Positions 27,398 to 37,355 of a stretch of 46,998 nt of DNA are shown in pieces. The notes below the pieces were generated by a model. The model did not search any database. It saw only the letters and a list, made by a program, of their open reading frames with translations, and was not told where the DNA came from. This stretch comes from Vibrio sagamiensis NBRC 104589 (GTDB lineage: Bacteria; Pseudomonadota; Gammaproteobacteria; Enterobacterales; Vibrionaceae), in contig NZ_BJXJ01000033.1 of the NCBI RefSeq assembly GCF_007990935.1, positions 1-46,998 of the forward strand. Reading direction: 5' to 3'. Each line of letters opens with the position of its first letter. Position 1 is the first letter of the stretch. A program made the translations under genes and the position numbers.

Positions 27398-28711
27398 ATG
27401 ACATATGTAGCTTTAAGCGGCTTGTCCTCCGCTCAACTGGATTTAAACACGACAAGTAACAATATTGCGAACGCCAATACGTACGGCTTTAAAGAGTCTC
27501 GCGCGGAATTTGCCGATGTGTACTCAAATTCTTTATTTACTAATGCCAAAACAACCCCAGGTGGCGGTGCTCAAGCCAGTCAAGTTGCACAGCAGTTCCA
27601 TGAAGGTTCAAGTATTTATACGAATAACCCAATGGATCTTCGTGTGTCTGGCACTGGTTTTTTTGCTGTTGCGAAGGATCGTTTGACTCCTCAGCAAAAT
27701 GAAATGACACGTAATGGTGCGTTTCATTTAAACAAAGAAAACTACATGGTGACTGCGAACGACGAGTTTTTACTTGGTTATCAAGTGAACCCTGAAACGG
27801 GCGATGTTTCTTCTTATGAGGCGCAGCCTATTAATATTCCTGCTGAGTTTGGTAAGCCTAAGCAAAGTGCTAATATTGAGATCGGAGTAAACTTACCGGC
27901 TAATGGAGACTTGAAAGATCCGACACAGTTTAATTTTTCTGATCCAGATACTTATAATCGTTCTACATCCTCTACGATTTATGATTCTATGGGACAGTCG
28001 TATAAGTTATCGACTTACTACTTAAAAGATCAGAATCAACCAAACACTTGGCATACTTATTACACAGTATCGGATAAAGAAGGTGAAAAACCACTGAATA
28101 TTGCCAATGGTGATGTATCGACTCCTTCAGGGCATATTGGCCACACCATGAAGTTCAATAATGATGGTACATTGGCGAGTCTAAACAACGGCCAACCGAT
28201 CACATCGGTTCCACTCGGTGATCCTGCAACTAACCCAAATCCGATTAACCTTAACGGTGCGGATACAATGCAGACGTTGAACGTTAACTTAAACTCATCA
28301 ACGCAGTTTGCTGCTCCGTTTGAGCTAACAAAATTTGATGAAGATGGTGCGACAACTGGGTTTTTGACCAAAGTGGACTTTGACGAAAATGGTAGTGTTC
28401 TTGGTACGTATTCCAATGGAGAAAACGTGACACTTGGTCGTGTTGCATTAGTTCGTGTTGCTAATGAACAAGGTTTGGATAAAAAAGGTGGAACCCAATG
28501 GGATTCGACTCAATTCTCCGGAGATAAAATTTGGGGTGAATCCAATAAAGGCTCATTTGGAACCATTGATAACGGCATGCTAGAGCAGTCTAATATCGAT
28601 ATGACACAAGAGCTGGTCGACTTGATTTCTGCGCAACGTAACTTCCAAGCTAACTCACGAGCTTTAGAAGTGCATAATCAGTTACAACAAAATATTCTAC
28701 AGATTCGTTAA
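27398..28711 (+). CDS. flgE: Flagellar hook protein FlgE
   Basis: 437 aa. N-terminal motif ALSGLSSAQLDLNTTSNNIANANTYGFKESR is cut here to its key part LNTTSNNIANANTYGF; the C-terminal motif is QSNIDMTQELVDLISAQRNF. The middle domains form the hook surface. FlgE polymerises into the universal joint between rod and filament. Last gene of the flgBCDE unit, followed by a terminator. Length is normal for Vibrio. Confidence 0.96.
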   Translation: MTYVALSGLSSAQLDLNTTSNNIANANTYGFKESRAEFADVYSNSLFTNAKTTPGGGAQASQVAQQFHEGSSIYTNNPMDLRVSGTGFFAVAKDRLTPQQNEMTRNGAFHLNKENYMVTANDEFLLGYQVNPETGDVSSYEAQPINIPAEFGKPKQSANIEIGVNLPANGDLKDPTQFNFSDPDTYNRSTSSTIYDSMGQSYKLSTYYLKDQNQPNTWHTYYTVSDKEGEKPLNIANGDVSTPSGHIGHTMKFNNDGTLASLNNGQPITSVPLGDPATNPNPINLNGADTMQTLNVNLNSSTQFAAPFELTKFDEDGATTGFLTKVDFDENGSVLGTYSNGENVTLGRVALVRVANEQGLDKKGGTQWDSTQFSGDKIWGESNKGSFGTIDNGMLEQSNIDMTQELVDLISAQRNFQANSRALEVHNQLQQNILQIR

Positions 28712-28733
28712 TCGTCTTGAATCAAGTATCTTG

Positions 28734-28768
28734 AAACCACTTAGGTCCATTATCTAAGTGGTTTTATC
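28734..28768 (+). terminator. Terminator after flgE
   Basis: An 11-bp stem (AAACCACTTAG / CTAAGTGGTTT) with a 9-base loop and a following T stretch. Confidence 0.85.
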
Positions 28769-28970
28769 TTTTCGCAGCTTCGTGGTTAAATCCGTTTTAC
28801 ACAGCCTACTTTGCACAAGCCAGTTTTGCGATGGCATCCATTGCCGTTGTGCTTGCCGTATTTGCCGTTTTAGCTTTCAATGCTTGCCTCTATATGCGGT
28901 GTTTTCTTCTTTTCCTACTCTAATTGTTAACCAAAACAAAGTAACCAACTGTTATTAATGGTTTTTATTT

Positions 28971-28987
28971 TTGGCATTATTTTTGCT
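28971..28987 (+). promoter_or_regulatory. Sigma-54 promoter of flgFGHIJ
   Basis: TTGGCATTATTTTTGCT has GG and GC 10 bases apart and lies 37 bases before the flgF ATG. It is nearly identical to the flgB and flgK promoters. Confidence 0.85.
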
Positions 28988-29023
28988 TTTATTCTGAAGT
29001 ACAGAGAACTTTTGGAGTAATTT

Positions 29024-29773
29024 ATGGATCGTGCACTGTTTCTTGCCATGAGTGGCGCTAAGCAAAATATGCAAGCCTTGCAGCTACGTGCCAACAACTT
29101 AGCCAACGTGAGTACCACGGGCTTTAGAGCTGATCTCGCTCAAGCACGCTCAATGCAAGCTTATGGCGACGGTTTGCCATCTCGTGTGTTCAGTATGACA
29201 GAACGCCCGGGACATAATTTTGCTCAAGGCAGTGTGATTACGACTGGCCGTGACCTCGATATTACCATTGAAGGCAGCGGTTGGATTGCTGTGATGGATC
29301 AAACTGGTAAAGAAGGTTTGACGCGCAATGGTAACTTGAAAGTAGACCAAAATGGTTTGCTGACCAATGCGAGTGGTCATGCCATCTTGGGGGAAAATGA
29401 TGCCCCTATTACTTTACCTATTCCTGTCTCTAAAATTGAAATTGGCCGCGATGGTACTCTCTCTGTACTACCTCAAGGTGCTCCGGCAGAAGATTTAGAA
29501 GTTGTTGACCGTATTAAGTTGGTCAGAACGAGTGACCATGCCATTTTTAAAGATACGAATGGTTTATTTCGCCATAAAATACCAAACCAGCCCTACGAAG
29601 CTGATGCTGCGATTCGTATTCAAACCGGGGTAGTTGAAGGCAGTAACGTCAACGCAGTCGGTGAAATGACCGCACTCATTGATTTGCAGCGTCAGTTTGA
29701 AATGCAAGTGAAAATGATGAGCACCGCAGAAGAAATGGACAAGTCCGCAGATTCACTGCTTCGTATGAGTTAA
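29024..29773 (+). CDS. flgF: Flagellar rod protein FlgF
   Basis: 249 aa. Shows the rod-family N-terminus (LRANNLANVSTTGFRADLA) and the C-terminal VVEGSNVNAVGEMTALIDLQ motif. FlgF is the second proximal/distal rod segment. A TTTTGGAG ribosome binding site precedes the ATG. First gene of flgFGHIJ. Confidence 0.95.
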   Translation: MDRALFLAMSGAKQNMQALQLRANNLANVSTTGFRADLAQARSMQAYGDGLPSRVFSMTERPGHNFAQGSVITTGRDLDITIEGSGWIAVMDQTGKEGLTRNGNLKVDQNGLLTNASGHAILGENDAPITLPIPVSKIEIGRDGTLSVLPQGAPAEDLEVVDRIKLVRTSDHAIFKDTNGLFRHKIPNQPYEADAAIRIQTGVVEGSNVNAVGEMTALIDLQRQFEMQVKMMSTAEEMDKSADSLLRMS

Positions 29774-29790
29774 TAGAGTTAGAGGTTTAC

Positions 29791-30579
29791 ATGCATCCAG
29801 CACTATGGGTAAGTAAAACAGGTCTTGATGCCCAGCAGACCAATATTGCAACGATTTCAAATAACTTAGCAAATGCTTCCACGGTAGGCTACAAGAAAAG
29901 TCGTGCCGTATTTGAAGACTTGTTCTATCAAAATATTAATCAACCTGGTGGTCAATCGTCGCAAAATACTGAGTTACCCAGTGGTTTAATGCTTGGATCT
30001 GGTTCCAAAGTGGTCGCCACTCAAAAAATGCACACTCACGGTAATGCGCAAACCACATCAAATGCTTTAGATATGATGGTTGAAGGTGACGGTTTTTTCC
30101 AAGTAACGTTGCCTGACGGTAATATCGGCTACACCCGTAATGGCCAATTTACCCTTAATGGAGAGGGCATGCTTGTGACGTCGGGTTCTGGATATGCAGT
30201 TGAACCGGAAATTGTTATACCTGACGATGCAATTTCTATAACTGTTGGTACAGATGGTGAAGTGTCAGTAAGAGTTCGCGGTCAGCAAAATAACCAAGTA
30301 GTAGGGCAATTAACAATCACTGACTTTGTTAATCCAGGAGGTCTTGAGCCCATTGGACAAAACCTTTATTTACCTACTGGAGCCAGCGGTGATCCGCAAG
30401 AGGGCGTTCCTGGGTTAGATGGTTTGGGAGAGATTCGTCAATCCATGTTGGAAGCGTCTAATGTGAACGTCACAGAAGAGCTTGTGAATATGATTGAAGC
30501 GCAGCGTGTATACGAGATGAATTCAAAAGTAATTTCGGCAGTCGACAAAATGATGAGTTTTGTGAATCAACAGCTTTAA
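29791..30579 (+). CDS. flgG: Flagellar distal rod protein FlgG
   Basis: 262 aa. N-terminal [20 protein letters not shown] and C-terminal [20 protein letters not shown] motifs define FlgG, the distal rod that passes through the P and L rings. Length matches the strongly conserved family value (about 260 aa). It starts 17 bases after flgF. Confidence 0.97.
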   Translation: MHPALWVSKTGLDAQQTNIATISNNLANASTVGYKKSRAVFEDLFYQNINQPGGQSSQNTELPSGLMLGSGSKVVATQKMHTHGNAQTTSNALDMMVEGDGFFQVTLPDGNIGYTRNGQFTLNGEGMLVTSGSGYAVEPEIVIPDDAISITVGTDGEVSVRVRGQQNNQVVGQLTITDFVNPGGLEPIGQNLYLPTGASGDPQEGVPGLDGLGEIRQSMLEASNVNVTEELVNMIEAQRVYEMNSKVISAVDKMMSFVNQQL

Positions 30580-30604
30580 TTGTAGTTATAGGGAAATAAG
30601 AATA

Positions 30605-31384
30605 ATGATTCAACGCTTGAGTTTCATGATATTAGCGGCTGCCTTGTCGGGTTGCTCTATGATAGGTGACAAAGGTAACGGTGATACAGAGCAAGCAACG
30701 ACATCCATTGATGCTGTTGAAGGTGATAAGTCACAAGTAGGCAGTAGCTCCATCACGGATATGTTTCGTGGTCGAAAGGATCCGGTTGTGGATGATCCTG
30801 CATGGGCTCCCATTCATCCGAGTCAAAAAACTGAACACTATGCAGCAGAAACTGGCTCATTATTCAGCACTGAACACATATCTGACTTGTATGATGACTC
30901 TAAGCCACGTGGGGTTGGAGATATTATTACGGTTACTTTAGATGAAACCACCAGTGCAACGAAAAGTGCCAATGCGGATCTGTCTAAAAGTAATGATTCT
31001 ACCATGGAGCCTCTTGCAGTCGGTGGCCAAGAGATGAAGCTTGGAAAGTACAACTTTTCTTATGATTTAAATAGCAAGAATACATTTGCAGGTGATTCTT
31101 CTGCTAAACAAAGTAACAGTATTAGTGGTTATATCTCGGTTGAAGTTGTTGAAGTACTTGCTAATGGAAACTTAGTGATTCGTGGCGAGAAATGGATGAC
31201 TTTAAACACTGGAGATGAATATATTCGCCTCAGTGGCACGATCCGACCAGATGACATCAGTTTCGATAATACCATTGCTTCGAACCGAGTTTCTAATGCT
31301 AGAATTCAATACTCGGGAACTGGAATGACTCAAGATACTCAGCAGCCTGGATTCTTGGCACGATTCTTCAATGTAGCTCTCTAA
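30605..31384 (+). CDS. flgH: Flagellar L-ring lipoprotein FlgH
   Basis: 259 aa. Lipobox ALSGC places the lipidated Cys at residue 17. The C-terminal half contains [20 protein letters not shown] and [26 protein letters not shown], typical of FlgH, which forms the L ring in the outer membrane. A stretch of acidic and Ser-rich sequence follows the lipid anchor. The AGGGA ribosome binding site is well placed. Confidence 0.96.
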   Translation: MIQRLSFMILAAALSGCSMIGDKGNGDTEQATTSIDAVEGDKSQVGSSSITDMFRGRKDPVVDDPAWAPIHPSQKTEHYAAETGSLFSTEHISDLYDDSKPRGVGDIITVTLDETTSATKSANADLSKSNDSTMEPLAVGGQEMKLGKYNFSYDLNSKNTFAGDSSAKQSNSISGYISVEVVEVLANGNLVIRGEKWMTLNTGDEYIRLSGTIRPDDISFDNTIASNRVSNARIQYSGTGMTQDTQQPGFLARFFNVAL

Positions 31385-31429
31385 GCACCTTGAAATATTG
31401 GGAAATTGACGTTGAGAGATACCGCCAAG

Positions 31430-32521
31430 ATGAAAAAAACCTTCTTATTACTGATCAGTATTACTCTACTTGCAACAACAGTCCAAGCAGCACGAATTAA
31501 AGACGTTGCACAAGTTGCGGGCGTTCGTAGTAACCAACTTGTCGGTTATGGTTTAGTGTCGGGCTTACCGGGTACGGGGGAGTCGAATCCGTTTACTGAG
31601 CAAAGCTTTGCGGCAATGCTACAAAACTTCGGCATCCAAATGCCGCCTGGTACTAAGCCAAAGATTAAAAATGTTGCCGCAGTTATGGTGACGGCGGAGT
31701 TGCCTGCTTTTGCTAAGCAAGGGCAACAAATTGACGTTAATGTCTCTTCCATTGGCAGTGCAAAAAGCCTACGTGGTGGTACTTTACTGCAAACCTTTCT
31801 TAAAGGTTTAGATGGTCAGGTTTATGCGGTTGCTCAAGGTAACCTCGTGGTCAGTGGTTTCAGTGCTGAGGGAGCGGATGGTTCTAAGCTGGTGGGTAAC
31901 AACCCAACCGTTGGTTTAATCTCAAGTGGCGCTACTGTCGAGCGCGAAATTCCTAACCCTTTCGGTCGTGGTGACTTCATTACCTTTAACTTGCTTGATT
32001 CTGATTTTACCACAGCACAACGCATGGCAGATGCAGTGAATAACTTCCTTGGCCCACAAATGGCCAGTGCGGTGGATGCCACATCGGTTCGTGTCCGTGC
32101 TCCACGTGATGTCAGCCAGCGAGTCGCGTTTCTATCAGCAATCGAAAATCTTGAGTTTGATCCTGCTGATGGCGCAGCAAAAATTATTGTTAACTCTCGT
32201 ACAGGGACAATTGTGGTCGGCAAGCATGTGCGTTTGAAACCCGCAGCAGTCACTCACGGTGGTATGACAGTGGCGATCAAAGAAAAACTTAATGTTAGTC
32301 AACCTAATAGCTTCTCAGGCGGTCAAACCGTGGTGGTGCCAGACTCTGATATCGAAGTCAATGAAGAAAATGGCAAGATGTTTAAATTTGAACCTGGCAC
32401 AACACTGGATGATCTGGTGCGCGCGGTCAATGAAGTCGGCGCGGCTCCCTCGGATCTGATGGCGATTTTGCAAGCCTTAAAACAGGCGGGTGCAATTGAA
32501 GGTCAATTGATCATCATTTGA
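31430..32521 (+). CDS. flgI: Flagellar P-ring protein FlgI
   Basis: 363 aa. FlgI forms the P ring in the periplasm around the rod. I start at the ATG at 31430 because it opens a clean signal peptide ([20 protein letters not shown]) followed by [15 protein letters not shown], the standard mature start. TTG codons at 31406 and 31412 would add up to 8 residues. Conserved blocks [17 protein letters not shown], and near the end the Ala-rich [18 protein letters not shown], are present. FlgA, on the other side of cheV, is its chaperone. Confidence 0.96.
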   Translation: MKKTFLLLISITLLATTVQAARIKDVAQVAGVRSNQLVGYGLVSGLPGTGESNPFTEQSFAAMLQNFGIQMPPGTKPKIKNVAAVMVTAELPAFAKQGQQIDVNVSSIGSAKSLRGGTLLQTFLKGLDGQVYAVAQGNLVVSGFSAEGADGSKLVGNNPTVGLISSGATVEREIPNPFGRGDFITFNLLDSDFTTAQRMADAVNNFLGPQMASAVDATSVRVRAPRDVSQRVAFLSAIENLEFDPADGAAKIIVNSRTGTIVVGKHVRLKPAAVTHGGMTVAIKEKLNVSQPNSFSGGQTVVVPDSDIEVNEENGKMFKFEPGTTLDDLVRAVNEVGAAPSDLMAILQALKQAGAIEGQLIII

Positions 32522-32536
32522 TCGCTGGGGGAAGAT

Positions 32537-33523
32537 ATGATTAATAATTCAAATGACGTCGGTTTTATTCACGACATCAGCTCACTTGATACACTACGTC
32601 AAAAAGCGCTTCATGAAGGCAAAGAAGGTGAGCAAAAGGCATTACATGCGGCAGCCAAACAGTTTGAATCTATCTTTACTTCGATGATGCTAAAATCGAT
32701 GCGTGAGGCAAATGAAGGTTTTGAGTCTAACTTTTTAAATAGCCAAAACGAAAAGTTTTATCGCCAAATGCTGGATGAGCAAATGGTCAGTCAACTCAGT
32801 TCATCGGGCTCGATGGGTCTTGCCGATATGATTGTCGCGCAATTAACCGTTGGTCAGGAGCAAGGTAAAGACCAATCAGAAGTGGCCATCAGAGAGGCTG
32901 CGAACAATGCGGCAGACTATCGCCGTATTGATCCTGTTAAGGCGCGTGAAATTGAACAACGTCTCATCGAATCCGGACAGTTAAGGCGCTCAAATGAACC
33001 ATCGATTGCCGATGACGTGGCCAACGCATCTAACATGCCGGCAGCAATAGGTAAGTCGGCAACATTTGATACACCAGAATCCTTTGTCGCTTCTTTAAAA
33101 CCTTACGCGACTCGTGCGGCAAAAGCATTGGGCGTGGAACCCTCGTTACTGCTTGCTCAAGCAGCTTTAGAAACAGGCTGGGGGCAAAAAGTAGTTAAAA
33201 ACGCTCGTGGCAGCACGAATAACCTGTTTAATATCAAAGCAGACAGAAGTTGGCAGGGAGATAGGATCTCTACTCAAACTCTTGAGTTCTATGATCATAT
33301 ACCGGTGAAAGAAACAGCAGCATTTCGTGCATATTCAAGTTATCAAGATAGCTTTAACGATTATGTTCAGTTCTTGAGTAATAATCCTCGTTATCAAACT
33401 GCGCTACAAAATCACAATAATTCAGAATCTTTTATTCGTGGTATTCACAGGGCAGGATACGCGACTGACCCAAGTTATGCTGATAAAGTTCTACAAGTAA
33501 AGAATAAAATCGAAAATATGTAA
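32537..33523 (+). CDS. flgJ: Rod cap and peptidoglycan hydrolase FlgJ
   Basis: 328 aa. The N-terminal domain (AAKQFESIFTSMMLKSMREA) is the rod cap; the C-terminal domain from about residue 175 is a GH73 glucosaminidase (LLLAQAALETGWGQKV) with the catalytic Glu near residue 212. It opens the cell wall so the rod can pass. This two-domain form is the usual one in gammaproteobacteria. Ends the flgFGHIJ unit. Confidence 0.95.
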   Translation: MINNSNDVGFIHDISSLDTLRQKALHEGKEGEQKALHAAAKQFESIFTSMMLKSMREANEGFESNFLNSQNEKFYRQMLDEQMVSQLSSSGSMGLADMIVAQLTVGQEQGKDQSEVAIREAANNAADYRRIDPVKAREIEQRLIESGQLRRSNEPSIADDVANASNMPAAIGKSATFDTPESFVASLKPYATRAAKALGVEPSLLLAQAALETGWGQKVVKNARGSTNNLFNIKADRSWQGDRISTQTLEFYDHIPVKETAAFRAYSSYQDSFNDYVQFLSNNPRYQTALQNHNNSESFIRGIHRAGYATDPSYADKVLQVKNKIENM

Positions 33524-33593
33524 TATCGATTAGAGAAGCCTTTCACTGTTTGGTTAATTTGCTGCTTTAATTTCTCATCTCTTATTTTAGTTG

Positions 33594-33625
33594 AAGGTTT
33601 GTAACTCAAGCCTTTTGTTTATTCT
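33594..33625 (+). terminator. Terminator after flgJ
   Basis: AAGGTTTG pairs with CAAGCCTT (one G-T pair) around a 5-base loop and is followed by a T-rich run. Confidence 0.65.
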
Positions 33626-33684
33626 TTTGTATTTTATCGCATTCTTTAATTTGTAATTTAAGCGATGAATTACAAATCAAACAC

Positions 33685-33701
33685 TTGGCATTATAATTGC
33701 T
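33685..33701 (+). promoter_or_regulatory. Sigma-54 promoter of flgKL
   Basis: TTGGCATTATAATTGCT fits the sigma-54 consensus with GG and GC 10 bases apart. It lies 58 bases before the flgK start and restarts transcription after the flgJ terminator. Confidence 0.85.
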
Positions 33702-33758
33702 AGTTAATTTTTGGTTATTCGACTTGGCTCGATATTTTTTGTTTGCTTGGAGGCATTT

Positions 33759-35672
33759 ATGGCATCAGATCTCTTGAATGTAGGAGCACAAAGTGTGCTT
33801 ACTGCTCAGAGACAGTTGAATACAACTGGTCATAACATTTCTAATGCGAATACTGAGGGTTATAGCCGTCAGTCTGTCATCCAAGGAACCAATGATCCAC
33901 GTCAATTTGGCGGTTCGACCTACGGCATGGGCGTGCATGTGGAAAATGTTCGCCGCTCTTGGGATCAATTTGCCGTTAAAGAACTCAATCTGTCGACAAC
34001 GAATTATGCAAATAAGCTCGATGATGAGAAGAACCTTGATTTACTCTCAAACATGCTTGCGTCGATCTCTTCGAAAAAAATTCCAGAAAACATGAACGAA
34101 TGGTTTGATGCCGTTAAAACGATGGCCGATACGCCCAATGATATGGGGGCGCGTCAAGTGGTATTGGAAAAGTCTAAAGTGCTGGCTGATACCCTCAATG
34201 GCTTCCATGAAACCGTTCGTCAGCAAGCTGATGAGACCAATAAAGCGCTTGATATGGGAATAGGGCGAGTCAACCAACTGGCTGTTGAAATTCGTGATAT
34301 TCACCGTTTAATGATGCGTACGCCTGGTCCGCATAACGATTTGATGGACAAGCATGAAAAGTTAATCAAAGAGCTTTCCGAGTACACAAAAGTCACAGTA
34401 ACGCCTCGCAAAAATGCCGAGGGGTTCAATGTGCATATCGGTAACGGACATACTTTGGTATCCGGTACTGAAGCCAGCCAATTAAAGATGATTGATGGCT
34501 TTCCAGATGTGCATCAACGTCGTCTTGCCATGGTGGAAGGTGGCGGTATTAAAGCCATTAAATCCGATGATATTAATGGCAAGATCGGCGCATTACTTAA
34601 AATGCGTGATGAACATATCCCGCAGATTATGGATGAACTCGGTCGTGTATCCGTTGGCTTTTCAGAACAAGTAAATCACCTACAAACACAAGGCTTAGAT
34701 CATAACGGTGCGGTTGGTAAGGCCTTATTTACCGATATTAATACTGAGCGACTGGCAACATCGCGTGTTGTTGCAGGGCCGCGATCTAATGTCGATATGG
34801 CGGCCTATATCGAGGATATCAGTACGCTAAAGGGCGGTGAATATGCCGTTCGCTACGAATCAGATGGCTACCACGTGACCAAGCCAAATGGCGAAAGCGT
34901 AAAATTGAATACTGATGCTAACAACACCTTTTATTTGGATGGTATGCGCATCGAAGTGCGCAACCCACCAACGGTTGGAGAGCAAATTTTACTGCGCCCG
35001 ACTCGAAGCAGCGCCGCGCAAATTCGATTGGAAACCACCGACCCGAAAGCCATAGCGGCACAAAGTTATGAAGCGTCCACCACTTCCGCGCAGGGTAAAG
35101 CCAAGTTTGAGATTCTTGCAGCCGGTGATTTACGTGAGTTTGAAGTTGTCGTGTCACCAGCAGGGGATCAATTCGCGGTCACAGACACCAAAGGCAACAT
35201 TTTGGTTGCTCCGCAGTTTTATCCACCTTCTGGCCCTGTGTCCGTTACATTACCAGTAGGTCATCCTGACTATCAAAGTGGCGCAGCTACCGTTTTTGAA
35301 CTTGGCTCAGGAGCGTTCGCCAACGATAAATTTACTGCGAACTTAGTGCCGTCTGAAGGCGGAAACGGTAACCTGCGTAAAATGCAAAATATCCAGACGG
35401 AAAAGACCATGAATGGTAAAGAATCGACGGTGATGAGCTTGTATTTTAATCTAAACACCAACGTCGGTTTAAAGACTTCTACAGCAGCACGGCAAGCTGA
35501 CGTCGCCCAATTAGAAAATGAGTCTGCCCATGAACGTGTGGCGTCTATTTCAGGAGTAAATCTGGATGAAGAAGCGGCGAATATGATGAAGTTTCAGCAA
35601 GCGTATATGGCCTCTTCACGGGTGATGCAAGCGGCTAATGACACCTTCAATACTATTTTGCAGTTGCGATAA
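33759..35672 (+). CDS. flgK: Hook-filament junction protein FlgK (HAP1)
   Basis: 637 aa. N-terminal motif LNTTGHNISNANTEGYSRQ and C-terminal SGVNLDEEAANMMKFQQAYM identify FlgK, which joins hook to filament. I start at the ATG at 33759 (MASDLLNVGAQ) because TTGGAGG sits just upstream; an earlier TTG at 33711 overlaps the region right after the promoter. Length is normal for Vibrio. FlgN, encoded on the other strand of this cluster, is its chaperone. Confidence 0.95.
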   Translation: MASDLLNVGAQSVLTAQRQLNTTGHNISNANTEGYSRQSVIQGTNDPRQFGGSTYGMGVHVENVRRSWDQFAVKELNLSTTNYANKLDDEKNLDLLSNMLASISSKKIPENMNEWFDAVKTMADTPNDMGARQVVLEKSKVLADTLNGFHETVRQQADETNKALDMGIGRVNQLAVEIRDIHRLMMRTPGPHNDLMDKHEKLIKELSEYTKVTVTPRKNAEGFNVHIGNGHTLVSGTEASQLKMIDGFPDVHQRRLAMVEGGGIKAIKSDDINGKIGALLKMRDEHIPQIMDELGRVSVGFSEQVNHLQTQGLDHNGAVGKALFTDINTERLATSRVVAGPRSNVDMAAYIEDISTLKGGEYAVRYESDGYHVTKPNGESVKLNTDANNTFYLDGMRIEVRNPPTVGEQILLRPTRSSAAQIRLETTDPKAIAAQSYEASTTSAQGKAKFEILAAGDLREFEVVVSPAGDQFAVTDTKGNILVAPQFYPPSGPVSVTLPVGHPDYQSGAATVFELGSGAFANDKFTANLVPSEGGNGNLRKMQNIQTEKTMNGKESTVMSLYFNLNTNVGLKTSTAARQADVAQLENESAHERVASISGVNLDEEAANMMKFQQAYMASSRVMQAANDTFNTILQLR

Positions 35673-35683
35673 AGGGGATCAAG

Positions 35684-36874
35684 ATGCTTACTCGTATTGC
35701 CAGTTTCCACCATTATCAATCTGTACAGAATGATTTGCGCCGCCAAGAAAATCAAATTCATCATAACCAAGAGCAATTGGCGTCCGGGAAGCAATTGACC
35801 AAACCGAGTGACGACCCTTTAGCGACGCACTACTTACAGAGTATTGGTCAGCAAGAAGAACAATTGAATGAGTACCTTGATGCCATCGTACTCGTTCGTA
35901 ACCGTATTGAGAATCAAGAGGTCGTGACTTCAGATGCTGAAGAACTGATTGATGAATCGAAGCGGATCACCATGGAAATGATCAATGGCGCTTTTTCACC
36001 ACAAGATCGAGCGGCCAAAAAACGTGAGCTGCAAGAAGTGGCGAACAATTTGTTTTCTCTGGTCAACAGTCAGGATGAGTCCGGCAACTATGTTTTCGCC
36101 GGGACTAAACCAAAGAGCCAACCGTTTTTTCAAGACTACGATGGCTCAGTGGTTTATCGAGGTGATGACTATCAGCGTAAAATGAAAATCTCGAGCAATA
36201 TTGAAATGGCAATCAATACTCCGGGTAATCATTTATTTACTATTATCCCGAATCCTCTTGGTGATTTTGAGCCACAATATCAGCTTCAAGATGGCTCTGA
36301 ATTATTGCTAGAGCGAGCCACGACCAGCGTTGACAATAATGATGTGTTTAAAGTTACCTTTGTGGACATGAACAACGGTACATTTGCTTATCAATTGGAA
36401 AAGAATGGCAGTGTGGTTAAGGTGGATGACTATTCGCCAGTGAATGGTATTCAGTATGAGGATGTCGACATTCAACTGAAAGGTAAAGTGACAGCAGGGG
36501 ACAGCATCACCCTTGAACCTCGAAAGACATTCAGCATCTTTGATTCTTTGAAAGAGGCTATGACCTGGTCTGAAGGATCGGTTTCTGATGCCTCTGCAAC
36601 AGCAAAACTGCACCAGATGACCGAAGAGTTCGAAGCGGCGTTTATTCATATGAACAAAGCTCGCACCGATATCGGTGCTAAGCTCAGCACGCTTGATCTT
36701 CAAGAGCAAAATCATCAAGACTTTAATCTGTCTTTGACCAAAGCAAAAAGTAATTTTGAAGATTTGGATTATTCGAAAGCCGTGATTGAATTCAGCGAGA
36801 ACTCACGTGCGCTTCAAGCTTCACAACAGGCATTTGGTAAGACTAAAGATTTGACGTTGTTTAATTATCTTTAG
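35684..36874 (+). CDS. flgL: Hook-filament junction protein FlgL (HAP3)
   Basis: 396 aa. N-terminal flagellin-like helix (NQEQLASGKQLTKPSDDPLATHY) and C-terminal helix (FSENSRALQASQQAFGKTKDL) match FlgL, with a variable middle. It links FlgK to flagellin. Starts 11 bases after flgK and is co-transcribed with it. Confidence 0.94.
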   Translation: MLTRIASFHHYQSVQNDLRRQENQIHHNQEQLASGKQLTKPSDDPLATHYLQSIGQQEEQLNEYLDAIVLVRNRIENQEVVTSDAEELIDESKRITMEMINGAFSPQDRAAKKRELQEVANNLFSLVNSQDESGNYVFAGTKPKSQPFFQDYDGSVVYRGDDYQRKMKISSNIEMAINTPGNHLFTIIPNPLGDFEPQYQLQDGSELLLERATTSVDNNDVFKVTFVDMNNGTFAYQLEKNGSVVKVDDYSPVNGIQYEDVDIQLKGKVTAGDSITLEPRKTFSIFDSLKEAMTWSEGSVSDASATAKLHQMTEEFEAAFIHMNKARTDIGAKLSTLDLQEQNHQDFNLSLTKAKSNFEDLDYSKAVIEFSENSRALQASQQAFGKTKDLTLFNYL

Positions 36875-37355
36875 ATGGATAGCTATGTGATAGGCGACCC
36901 AAGAAAGTTTATTAACATACATGGCCTTGGGGATTTTAATCAATGTTGGTTATTTCAGTTATGTGCTATGCCTTAAATGAGATGAACCAATATACGTTTC
37001 AGATAGGCAGGATTAAATAGTAGCAAAACCGAGCTTGAGGTTAAGTTAAAATACGGCATGTTTTTACCGTTGGCGGCAAGATGCATCATTGCACGTTCAG
37101 GAAACAGCACGATAGTGCTTTAAAAAGATAGAGTGAGTATTTTTTGTTTTCAATAACGTGGGATTAGCTAATTTTTATTCCTTTTTGTTGGATGTGTAAG
37201 TTGGCACATAATTTGTATTGATATCCACATATTTTGATTGAAATACGCTCAGACTTGCCGCTTGGCAATGAGGGTAAATATTTACGGTCAGTGCTTTTCC
37301 AAATGAGTAAAGCTGGCCGCTTCGCGAACCAAAGCGAACTCAACAGGAGAGCAAA
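36875..37355. other. Long leader/promoter region before the flagellin gene
   Basis: This 481-base region holds no convincing gene. It carries a short hairpin AGCAC-GATA-GTGCT (37106-37119), a sigma-54-like site (37201-37217) and, in the probable 5' leader, the inverted repeat TTGCC-GCTT-GGCAA (37255-37268). An AGGAG ribosome binding site precedes the flagellin ATG. Confidence 0.6.
37201..37217 (+). promoter_or_regulatory. Sigma-54-like promoter of the flagellin gene
   Basis: TTGGCACATAATTTGTA has a perfect -24 half (TTGGCAC) and correct spacing, but the -12 GC is GT. I found no sigma-28 site upstream. Among Vibrio flagellins, FlaA is the one known to depend on sigma-54, so this hints that the gene is a flaA-type flagellin. 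Confidence 0.55.

Larger units (their letters stand above)
28712..29023. other. Intergenic region between flgE and flgF
   Basis: This 312-base gap holds the flgE terminator (28734-28768) and a sigma-54 site (28971-28987), so flgFGHIJ forms its own unit. A Cys-rich open frame around 28758 has no ribosome binding site and is judged chance. Confidence 0.75.

Noticed and set aside
28758..28958. Cys-rich open frame of 66 codons after flgE
   Set aside because: Starts inside the terminator hairpin, has no ribosome binding site and an unnatural composition.
36875..36976. Open frame of 33 codons directly after flgL
   Set aside because: No ribosome binding site and no recognisable sequence; likely chance.
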